The notes beneath the pieces are model-generated. The model was given only the letters and a program-made list of their open reading frames with translations, was not told the DNA's origin and did not search any database. From positions 3,086,001 through 3,150,000 of the forward strand of contig CM072878.1 in NCBI GenBank assembly GCA_036937835.1: a stretch of 64,000 bases of DNA, given 5' to 3'. Positions 57,001 through 64,000 of this stretch are shown in pieces (the stretch's first letter is position 1; the number at the start of each line of letters is the position of its first letter). The stretch comes from Pampus argenteus. Its lineage: Eukaryota > Chordata > Actinopteri > Scombriformes > Stromateidae. The translations under genes were made by a program, and so were the position numbers.

Positions 57001-59344
57001 GACGAGGAGCCATTCTGCATATTGATACTTTTAATTAGATATCTTAAGAAGATAAAGACCTGCGTGAGCATACATGTCCTCCAGTTAAACAGAAACAAAA
57101 CTGAAGTTCTCCTTATTGGCACTCCTCATCAGGTTCAGTTATCTTCTATACCTCATCTTAGCTTTGACAGCCAGGACTTCCCACTTTCCTACTAATCTGA
57201 AATGAACACACATGCAACACAGTACCAAGCTCTGCACCATGAGTGATCAAGCCTCCTGCTGCACCACGCGTGTGGAACAGCCTTCCTAACAATCTGAGGG
57301 CAGCACATACCCCAGGGTTTTCTCTGAGAACGAAGGTGGTGGGCTCAAAAAACAAGTACTACTATTAACGCTGACTGAGGTCTGTAAATAACCCAAAGAT
57401 GTATTCCTTTTCTGTGGAAATAAACACACACGGGCCAGCTGATAACATAATTTTAACAGATTTTACAGAATTGATGCATAAAAGAGTATAAACTAGTTAC
57501 ACTTGATTATTTTCACTTTGATTCTTCAAGACTAATCAAGGTGGAACCATTCAACTGTCCTTGATATTTTGGGGGGGGTTGAATAGGAACAGTGGTGTCT
57601 GTCTGGTTTCAAACCCAGAGCCCTGTGGCACAAATCCTCACAGAAGAGCTGCCGGTGTTTAACACTGACTGCTCAAGAGTGTTTTCATACCGATGTGTGA
57701 TGTCAAGGTCTCCATCTTCATCCAAAACTGGTTCCACCTTTCCTTCCACACCTTCCTCTCCATCTTTTCTTTTGCCTTTCTCTGGGTCATTGTCATCATG
57801 TCTTTCATCATCTGATAAAATCTTGAATTTGGAGATGAAGACTGGATGAAATAATACAGAAAAGTTAAAAAGTGAGAATAAATACAAAAAAAAAAACATG
57901 AAGTGGAACTATTTAAGCATCTTGGACATAAAAGGTAAGAATCTGGCAGAATCTCAGAGCATCAACTGGGATGTCGTTGGCTTTAAAACTGGGATCATAA
58001 TAAAGAGATATATAATGTCAACTAAAATTGGAATGTTAACTGCCACATTGAACAAATATCAAAAACTGCCATTTTTCACCTATATAACATTGCTAAAATC
58101 AGGCACATCCTGCCTCAAGAAGATGCAGAAATAATCTAGCACTCCTTAATTCCAGGCTGGATTATTTCAATTCCTTATTATAAGGTGCCCTCAACAAGTC
58201 TCTCCAGCTGGTCCAGAATGCTGCTGCACATGTTCTGACAACAACTAGTAAAAAGAGATCATATTTTTTCTATATTAGCTTCTCTGCACTGGCTCACTGT
58301 AAAATCTAGAATAGAATTTAAAATCCGTCTCCTTACCTACAAAGGCTTAATAGTCAGGCACCATTCTATTTTAAAAAGCTTATAGTACCCTATTATCCTA
58401 TTAGAACACTGCATTTCAGCAATCGGCCAAAATGAGCGGGAACATTTTGGTATGTCAGATATATGTAAAAAATCCAATATTGTGCAAGTTATGTTAATGT
58501 TGCTCTCCAGTTGGACACTAAGTGAATATTGATATATTAAAAAGTTACATTGAACATCAGTCAATTAATTGTTTTATACATGTGAATTTTCACACATTTA
58601 TCACATATATAAATGTGATATTATATAAAAGAAGTACCTGGAGTTCTGTTGATGAAATTACATTTTGCATTACTTTGGAACATGTATTCCTAATAGCAGT
58701 CTCTATCATGAATAAAATGCATATGTGTGATCTGTTTGTTTTAAACTTTGGATCATGCCAGTCCCAAATGGGCTCAAGTCAAATATTCAGAATTCACAAC
58801 TAGCAATGCTTCAATGTCACCCTGAAATATCAGGTTTAGCAAATACATTTGGCACATTTTATTTTTCACAAGCTTCTCAGTCAACATACTGTAGGTCCTG
58901 GTTAAAACTATTAAAATGATCAAATTAAAATCATTGATGTGATACAAATAAACGTTTAACTGGGAGTATGCAACAAAATTGACAAAAGCACCCGATTGTT
59001 TTAATGGAGAAGATGCATCATCAGATAAAGCTGTTTCTTCCCTTGAACTTGTAAGGCAAGAAAATCTTTATTGAATTGCACCGGCTGGCAGAGAGCACAC
59101 AAACCAGATCAAAACAGCTCAACATTTATGTGACATTATTTCATTCAGGTGCACATTACAGTTCAACGTCTAAAGCTAACACTAAAACTAAAACTGTAAT
59201 CACACAAACAAGTACGTTGCCGTAAGACACACACATACCAGGCTGTCCAACTCTGTTGAGGCGCGTCATTAAGTGGTGTGCATTAGGCAGGAGCAGGTGA
59301 ACGTCTGACAGCACACTGTTATGATGAAAAGTTATCTGGTCCAT
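42111..59344 (-). CDS. mettl22: Methyltransferase-like protein 22 (11 coding exons)
   Basis: The gene encodes METTL22, a seven-beta-strand SAM-dependent protein lysine methyltransferase of the METTL21-type family; the human enzyme methylates the DNA/RNA-binding protein KIN17. The joined exons give 379 residues (human about 404). The start at 59344 opens MDQITFHHNSVLSDVHLLLP. The divergent acidic middle is followed by FKDIIRIEHTMATPLEDVGK and then the Rossmann core, with SAM motif I at about 171-179 (VLELGAGTG), then TVYCTDVGEDLLSMC. The family's [DE]XX[YF] motif is DVCY at 264-267, split by an intron. The C-terminus (YDHFSHCLTQLQDLTDG, YERIEQLELWKV) matches human METTL22, with a longer, divergent tail ending DGRDVFI. 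Summed exon length is 1140 nt, in frame. The gene spans more than 21 kb owing to repeat-filled introns. Confidence 0.95.
43130..43230 (+). repeat. Retroposon 3' tail with (TTA)n end
   Basis: It contains CGAAAAGCCCTATATAAATC and AAATAAATAAAGTTCTTATT, then TTATTATTAC, resembling the 3' terminus of a fish non-LTR element. It lies in mettl22 intron 11. Confidence 0.5.
44110..44555 (+). pseudogene. Ty3/Gypsy pol remnant (RT, RNase H, integrase pieces)
   Basis: Plus-strand pieces match three parts of a Ty3/Gypsy polyprotein in order: NKLFVKAEKCEFLV near 44190 (reverse transcriptase), EWRHWLEGAKQSFIVW near 44280 (RNase H) and NKHLADCHRRPAPNYQLGQR near 44480 (integrase C-terminal part). They lie within about 450 bp, where an intact copy would need several kilobases, and in different frames with stops. 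No LTRs are seen. It is in mettl22 intron 10, antisense to the gene, and cannot be functional. Confidence 0.75.
44970..45044. repeat. (AT)n microsatellite
   Basis: A pure AT run of about 75 nt. It ends about 9 nt before the left end of the next Tc1 element, which inserts at TA. Confidence 0.95.
45253..45762 (-). pseudogene. Tc1 transposase, C-terminal half
   Basis: On the minus strand: DETKMELFGLNAKCYVW (first catalytic aspartate), HHPTVKPGGGGIMW, QDNDSKHTDKIWKECLQ (second aspartate) and RQDLNPIEHLWRDLEMAP (terminal glutamate). It is spread over at least two frames and separated from its N-terminal half by the inserted element. Confidence 0.88.
45770..47460 (+). pseudogene. Degraded hAT transposase (ZMYM1-like, DUF4371 type) inside the Tc1
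   Basis: Plus-strand pieces, in order, match a ZMYM1-like hAT transposase: CNHNPIIKKRLEQAKNAKYT near 46091, VGQGYEGTAVMCEEYASVQA near 46410, then HCLNLV and GNVFLLLERLYVFISGSYV near 46515-46620, and RLAVLSIESKRTKALDLDTF near 47265 (hAT dimerisation region). Frameshifts, stops and missing segments show it is dead. A retroposon-like tail (GTGCTATATAAAATAAAATG, then ACTTGACTTGA) lies at its left edge (about 45780-45812), so the insertion may itself be composite. Confidence 0.75.
47470..47640 (-). pseudogene. Tc1 transposase, N-terminal fragment
   Basis: The minus-strand frame contains NNLMVTLTELQGSSAERGEP and RRTTIAAALHKSGVY, the second helix-turn-helix part of a Tc1 transposase. It stops matching after about 47470, where the inserted element begins. 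Confidence 0.8.
48183..48415 (+). mobile_element. L1-like ORF2 endonuclease fragment
   Basis: The plus strand encodes KVDIRLLQETHLSASQLQKL, then a frameshift, then ILINKKGQFIHSSITTDSEG. This is the N-terminal apurinic-endonuclease part of an L1-type LINE ORF2, with the QETH motif. It is short, frame-broken, and lies in mettl22 intron 10. Confidence 0.65.
48437..48570 (+). mobile_element. L2-like RT fragment
   Basis: The plus strand reads ELYGSYL in one frame, then GVTFDQDMSFKCLFHIHNIA in another. It resembles the L2 reverse transcriptase segment LGVxFDxxLSFKxHI. It directly follows the L1-like fragment. Confidence 0.55.
49530..50168 (+). mobile_element. Rex-like non-LTR retrotransposon 3' region
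   Basis: It contains the text CAGGAACAGTTTCTTCACCT, typical of the coding end of such elements, and finishes with AAATCCTTGTATGTGTAAAC, ACTTGGCCAATAAAGCTGAT and TCTGATAA. The AATAAAGCTGATTCTGAT end is a widespread fish LINE terminus. It lies in mettl22 intron 8. The family name is inferred. Confidence 0.6.
50505..50885 (+). pseudogene. L2-like reverse transcriptase C-terminal remnant
   Basis: An open frame carries RKRDHISLILASLHCLAMKS, RIEFKILLLTYKAFNGQTPF and YLKSLL, the conserved C-terminal part of fish L2-type reverse transcriptases. Only this end is present. It is in mettl22 intron 8. Confidence 0.8.
51160..51235 (+). repeat. Possible tRNA-derived SINE head
   Basis: The text GTGGGCAGCACAGCTGCTCT and GGGTTCGAGACCTGG resembles the A and B promoter boxes of a tRNA-derived SINE. 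No matching 3' tail was found and the fold was not tested. Confidence 0.25.
51740..52300. other. Unassigned mettl22 intron 7 segment
   Basis: Both strands have open frames of about 60 codons (51776-51970 plus, 51967-52149 minus), moderately GC-rich compared with the surroundings. I recognise no domain and no splice-border pair. It may be a decayed mobile element. Confidence 0.2.
53860..53925 (+). mobile_element. Tc1-like terminal repeat fragment
   Basis: ACAGTATCAGTCACGTTTGG followed by ACACACCTTAGATGAG resembles the same Tc1 end seen at 5015-5065. It is a solo, diverged fragment in mettl22 intron 5. Confidence 0.4.
54070..54124 (-). mobile_element. Short L2-like 3' UTR fragment
   Basis: CCTCTCCCAGGACGGACAGA followed by CGTGCAATG matches, on the minus strand, part of the L2 3' UTR seen at 12010-12262 and 40459-40706. 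Confidence 0.55.
55775..55921 (-). mobile_element. L2-like LINE 3' end (minus orientation)
   Basis: On the minus strand it ends with GGGCTATATAAATAAAATTT then GATTGAATTTGATTG. It lies head to head with the plus-strand L2 remnant starting at 55989, in mettl22 intron 3. Confidence 0.78.
55989..56590 (+). pseudogene. L2-like RT C-terminus to 3' UTR, copy A
   Basis: The opening CTATTTAAGCATCTTGGACA and the stretch to about 56050, then 56053-56270, repeat nearly verbatim at 57908-58400. Translation gives LQLVQNAAAHVLTRTSKKRD and RIEFKILLLTYKGLMVRHH-like text of the L2 reverse transcriptase with frameshifts. The 3' UTR text follows to about 56590. Confidence 0.75.
56990..57345 (+). pseudogene. LINE reverse transcriptase fragments
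   Basis: The first part (to about 57190) reads LQLNRNKTEVLLIGTPHQVQ, an L2 reverse transcriptase segment. The second (57240-57330) reads APRVWNSLPNNLRAAHTP, typical of the C-terminal end of a fish non-LTR element. Both are on the plus strand in mettl22 intron 3. Confidence 0.7.
57907..58425 (+). pseudogene. L2-like RT remnant, copy B
   Basis: This shares its first ~60 bp and then 58188-58400 with copy A at 55989-56270, but has an extra ~218 bp between the two blocks. It begins about 66 bp upstream of mettl22 exon 3 on the transcript strand, so it lies close to that acceptor. Confidence 0.78.
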
Positions 59345-60384
59345 GACACCAGAGCACCTCTGTCATCTGCTTCCCAAAACCTGGGGAGATTGGGTGGACA
59401 CAGTTTGAGTACAGACAGGTTATAAGTAACAACACAGATATTCAAAGGCACCTTCAAAGGAAACATTTAATGTCTTTTCCACAGAAAGCCATAGCTCAAC
59501 AGTCAAATTGTGATTTATCTTCAAAAAAGTCAGTGGTTCCAAGCATGTTGCGATTTAGTGAAGAAAAATAATAAACTTTGCAAAATGAACATGAAGTATA
59601 TTGTGAATCCTTTTTACGCTATGACTCAGAGACAGAGTGGAACAGTAAACTCCAGCAGTGACAAACACGACCTGCTGACCAACACACACTGCAGTGCACT
59701 GAAGAACTTAGAACTTAACTTAGTCTGTTTCACCTAAAATACGATGCGCCCACTCAGCGTCCTGTTCAACGATGGCTTCCTCTGGAGCTACGATGCAGCA
59801 GAGAGGATGACTTTAAAAATAACACAGCGTCTCATTTTGTTCTCATAGAGACAGGTCAAATCTCAGACCATTAATCTTATCTGCTAGATATGTTATATTA
59901 TATTAGTTATATTGCATTTCTGTATGCATGTTCTGCATCTGGACTAAGAACACCTGTGAATAGTTTGGCACACAGTATACTGAAGCATCTGAAAATAGTG
60001 CCCCGCTTTCAAATCGAGAATCGATTCTGAGTCGAATCGACACCCAGGTATTATGACAGTATTGAATCATGAAATATGCATATTGACCTTATTGGAAACT
60101 TTCGTTTGTCAAATCTTTTTTTTTTTCACTCAAAGTAAAAAAGAACAACTTTTCAACTTTACCCCGTTGTCCCTGTTGATAACACATTTATTTATGTTTT
60201 TACAAAATAAAATAAATTTTGCAACAGAGATGATGACAACATATTTTCTCATATATATTCCTCCATATATAGTCCTCTCTCCATTCATTCATCGAATGTT
60301 GTGAACACACAACCCCCATTTTTTCAAACGTAGACTAATCTCCATTTGGATCACGACGGCTGTGAATACTTTTAATTTTTGTAT

Positions 60385-60520
60385 TTTTAATACATTTGAA
60401 ACGATTCCCTGACTTTTTAAGTTGTCATTATGGGGTAGGTGTGCAGAATTTTGAGGAAAAAAATAACTTGAGTCCATTTTGGAAAAAGGCTGTAACATAA
60501 CAAAATGCTGTGAATTGAAT
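60385..60520 (-). mobile_element. Solo Tc1 terminal repeat
   Basis: AAGTTGTCATTATGGGGTAG and GGCTGTAACATAACAAAATG match the right end of the Tc1 family found at 45054-47795. No other end is near. It lies in mettl22 intron 1. Confidence 0.7.
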
Positions 60521-62892
60521 GAAATCGAGACAGTAATTTTTTTTTTTTTTTACCATAGTCAATGTTAATAACACTTTGGATATTCAAATCAAAATATGGC
60601 TCTGTTTAACAAATCTTGTGACTATCAAAATAAATGTGACAATATTTGAGGTCTCTACAGCTAATGGACATGAAGATATTAATAAAACAAGGTGAAATAA
60701 CATTTTTCATTTTCATAGGATCAACATGGTATATGGGGTAGCTAGTAGGAATAGCTTCATGTACAGTAACTTAGTTCCATGTCCTTCCATGTTCCCTTCA
60801 TGGATAAATACACATTTAAAGGCATTGTTTTACTTCTAGGAAATCAACTTCCATAATGAAAAAGCAGAGTCTTCCCTTATTATCTCAACTTATGTGTCTC
60901 AGCCTCTGAGATATTGATTAGAATAAAGAAATACATGTTTTCTGTAGGCTCAGTTTATATACATATATATACTATATTAATACAAGCTTCATTTTTTACT
61001 ATAAAGTCTCATAATAGAAAAATGCATTAACCAATCAATGGAGTGGTTAAAGTTTATATTTAATATAAAAAAAAAAGAATAAGACACAAAAAAAATCAAA
61101 TAACTTTATTGAAAATGATATACAATGTAGCAAATTATGTACTAGAAATAACGCTGTAAAATGACATGTATAAACACAACATTTAATGTGGAATCACATT
61201 TAGTAATTTTGGATACCACATCTTCCTTCTGATATCAGAGCTTTTAAATGTATTTCTTTTTTTTTAATGTCTCGGACTTTACTGGAGACATAATTCCCAT
61301 CTCAAATGCCCTCTATTCCAAAGAACACACTAAAAACATGTGTATCCTTTATTTCTTACAATTCCTATGACACAGGAATTTAATAATCACACTGAGGTGG
61401 ATAAAAATGTAATCCTCTGTCCCGTGTCTACTTTTGTATGAAGGAAAAACAGAAGGACATGGAATGACCCAAATAGAATGTATAGTTCAAACTATTGATT
61501 GATAAACATTAGTTCTGATTTGCAAATTAAATTAATGAATTGATCACTGTTTAGAGCTGTGGAGGTTTTTTTTTTTTGTGTCCCTCTTAACTGTTATTCA
61601 GGTCCCATACTAATTAAAACCAATTAAAATATAGACTAATTGTCCTCCCTGATACTAATGTTAATTATTATTCTGTGTTATATCCTTAAATAAGCATGTC
61701 ATTGAATGCCAAATCATTGATTTAAATCAACAGTTGAAACATAAAAAAGCAGGAGGAGATCTATATCTAAGGTGTTGGTGAACTTCAAACTTTTTTAAAT
61801 GCGCTCACTCTGCAACTAATTTCTTTTGGGGACACTTCAGTCACATATCATAGAACTGTTACACATTTCACTCCTAAATTTTTCAATTTCAATTTTTCAT
61901 TTCAAACCTAAAGACAATGGGTCCGTGACCCAAAGTTTGGGAAATGTGGGTTTAGAGAGAGAAGATGTGTTTGTGAGTGGGGATTGATAACTCTGGTTCA
62001 CAATCCCACATGGTAGGTGGTGGTAATGCACCTTCAGGCAGGTTCAGGCCAAAGAGACAACCTCCGGCCAGGGTGAGTCAGTCAGGCCGGAGCAGGAGAG
62101 CCGCCTCCCTGGAGGACGAGGTCTTGGCCCGGGCTCATCAGCCTCTGAGATAACATTATCTTCAATCTTAGAAGTGGAGAATTTACAGCTCAATAGTCTG
62201 TGGCTTGTGTTTGATATCTAGTGTCGATAAAAAAATGTTGCTGACACTAGATATTACCATTAACGACGTGGCGTAGTAGGGATGTGCAATATGACAATAA
62301 ATATTGTGACAATAGACAAACATCTATTGTTTCTATGCTCTATCGTTTATTTTGTCGTGTTGCAAATCACACTCTTTATGGCAAGATATTGACTTTTACA
62401 CGGATAACATGAATTGGATTTTCACTTGTGAAGCTTTTATTGCACCTACAGTAACGTAACAAGCAGTGTAGGAATTTCACACGATGCCCTGAATCACTGC
62501 ACGCCCCGCGGCCACCATGACACCATTGTGCCTCTGCTACAGCAGCAGGTGTGTTGCAGGTCTCTTAGAACTGCAACAGTACTGGAACTTTGATTAGCAC
62601 ATGCCAGCATCATATTGTATCAAAGCCGCTAGCAGGCTACAATGAACACATATAGGAATATTAAAAGAAAAACAGGAGAGCAAATACCACTTAACATTAA
62701 TGTAAGTTGACAGCTATTTGCTAGCCTGTTATGATGTTGGTAGGTGTGTGTCCCGTGTGCTGTTTCCATGGTAATGCTACATTTTTGAAACTGTTGAAAT
62801 CATAAACAACCTTACTGTGAACAACACGCGTCTTACTGTCTGTGCATACTGAGGTAATAAATAACTAAATAATAAAAACTCCTCAAATACCA

Positions 62893-62971
62893 TCACACAC
62901 ACACACACACACACACGCACGCACACACACACACACACACGCACACACGCACACGCACACACACACACACG
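62893..62971 (+). repeat. (CA)n microsatellite with GCAC interruptions
   Basis: About 79 nt of CA repeat with several CG-containing units (ACACGCACGCACAC and similar), which points to an older, interrupted array. Confidence 0.9.
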
Positions 62972-63184
62972 CGGTGAATTAACAGTGTTTCATGTATTTA
63001 AGTGAGACTTGAGTCACTGTTAATCAACATGTGACACCAAAGGCCAGCTGGCTGTAACTGTAGCCGTCAACTCTTCACCGCTGCCTGTCTCTCCTCTGCT
63101 GCTCTCTGCTGTAATTAAACGAATTATTAAAAATAATTAATTAGGTAAATAACACAGACAAACAGCTCCCGACGGCTGTGCCAC

Positions 63185-63232
63185 TAGTGTGTGAGTGAAT
63201 GTAAAGCGCTGCATAAATGCAGCCATTGACAT
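63185..63232 (+). repeat. Short retroposon 3' tail fragment
   Basis: GTGAATGTAAAGCGCTGCAT then AAATGCAGCCATTGA matches the tail type at 6025-6135. Confidence 0.45.
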
Positions 63233-63610
63233 ATCTTATGCTTTATGGATATGAAATGACCTATGTTTGGATATGAGGTTTTGGTGATACTGGCATCATG
63301 TGTAAAGGACAGGAATAATATCCACACAGCAGGGTGGATCAATAAAAGGCTTCGATCAGCAATAAAGTGTATTACTGTTATTATTGAAATAAATACATGG
63401 TGCACCTGCTGCTTTTTTTTAACCTTTATTCTGTAATGCACAACACTGATGAACTCGTTACTGAGGATGAACTGATAGCGACTCGTTAAACTGCACCAAC
63501 AACGCCAACAAACCTGAACGTGAAAACTGCGACAACGCGACGGCCAACATGTTCACATCTGAACGACCCTGCAGCTACACACAGTGTGTAAAAAAAGAAC
63601 CATCACTGAC

Positions 63611-63760
63611 CTTCGAGCAAGACGACTGTGGAGCGTTCATCTGTCTGTCTGCGCCGCTTAATCGGTGCCTTGTTGTAACTCTTCCGGACTGAAAAAGTAA
63701 AAACTCAACTTCAGTTCCGCCAGGACCAAATATATCGATAAAATAACAACAGTATCGAAT
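63611..63760 (-). promoter_or_regulatory. mettl22: mettl22 non-coding exon 1 and promoter
   Basis: On the minus strand a donor (TGCTCGAAG/GTCAGTG, exon edge at 63611) follows a moderately CpG-rich stretch. This is the best candidate for the first, untranslated exon joining exon 2 at 59380. No TATA box was placed and the start site is unresolved. CpGs extend to about 63480 on the intron side. Confidence 0.5.
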
Positions 63761-64000
63761 AAAACTAGGCAATAAAGAAAAGGAGAAAGACAAAGAGGAT
63801 TTGAAGGGTCTTTTTGTTTGTTTGTCATTTGTATAACATTAAAATGGGTATAGAATAATAGGTATAGAAAGTAAGTGGTACATAACATACAAGCATATAG
63901 GGAAAAGGAAAAAAGTGTGATTTTAAATAACTTAAACTTAAACCAAACTAATTAAAGCAAGGATTGAACTCTAAATGAGAATATATATATATATATATTC

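Larger units (their letters stand above)
42111..59380 (-). other. mettl22: Exon map of mettl22
   Basis: In transcript order (minus strand): exon 1 about 63611-63690 (non-coding); 2, 59239-59380 (coding from 59344); 3, 57691-57841; 4, 54967-55109; 5, 54783-54823; 6, 53162-53306; 7, 52712-52783; 8, 51562-51615; 9, 48992-49072; 10, 48720-48822; 11, 43439-43607; 12, 42111-42185 (stop TAG at 42113-42111) plus the 3' UTR. All borders are AG/GT on the minus strand, and phases agree across every junction. Confidence 0.92.
60530..63600. other. mettl22 intron 1, mostly unassigned
   Basis: AT-rich intronic sequence with no recognisable exon. It includes a GC-rich patch (62040-62145), a 12-bp inverted repeat (62214-62254), a repeat-like segment beginning GGATGTGCAATATGACAATA near 62281, a CA-rich microsatellite (62893-62971) and a short retroposon tail (63185-63232). 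Confidence 0.5.

Overview
This is vertebrate nuclear DNA, almost certainly from a teleost fish. The genes have many short exons with GT-AG introns. The AT-rich background is full of fish-type repeats: Tc1/mariner, hAT, L2-like, Rex-like and L1-like LINE remnants, MITEs, and long CA and TCTA microsatellites. There is no operon structure, phage, CRISPR array or tRNA/rRNA gene that I can support.

Three complete protein-coding genes were found, all on the minus strand. (1) pdxdc1 (CDS 3891-20936, non-coding exon 1 near 22196-22260) encodes a pyridoxal-dependent-decarboxylase-domain protein of about 772 residues. (2) A calcium-dependent mitochondrial ATP-Mg/phosphate carrier, best matched to slc25a23 (SCaMC-3; CDS 25981-34964), has 10 exons and 487 residues. 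(3) mettl22 (CDS 42111-59344, non-coding exon 1 near 63611-63690) encodes a METTL21-type lysine methyltransferase of 379 residues. I rebuilt each exon chain by hand from splice sites and homology. In all three the summed exon lengths are a multiple of three and the reading frame stays open to a stop codon.

Layout: 1-3890 is intergenic or 3' flank. 3891-22450 is pdxdc1 and its CpG-rich promoter; its introns hold a young, internally deleted Tc1 element, an L2 tail, a MITE and many microsatellites. 22450-25980 is promoter flank plus the carrier's 3' UTR. 25981-35530 is the carrier gene; its first intron holds a decayed Tc1 followed at once by a hAT-like element inside a TG repeat. 35530-42110 is intergenic with L2 pieces. 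42111-63700 is mettl22; its introns are a transposon graveyard, including a hAT element inserted in a Tc1 element, a collapsed Ty3/Gypsy pol remnant, L1 and Rex-like pieces, and a duplicated L2 fragment.

The genes have no obvious joint pathway: a predicted PLP-fold cytosolic/Golgi protein, a mitochondrial inner-membrane carrier and a protein methyltransferase. I found no convincing new biological system. The most notable observations are the recent Tc1 copy with a truncated but open transposase, the Tc1/hAT nest, microsatellites lying within about 12 nt of several splice sites, a possible cryptic exon in pdxdc1, and a CRE-like pentamer array near the pdxdc1 promoter. The ortholog comparisons rest on my knowledge of the human proteins, not on a database search.
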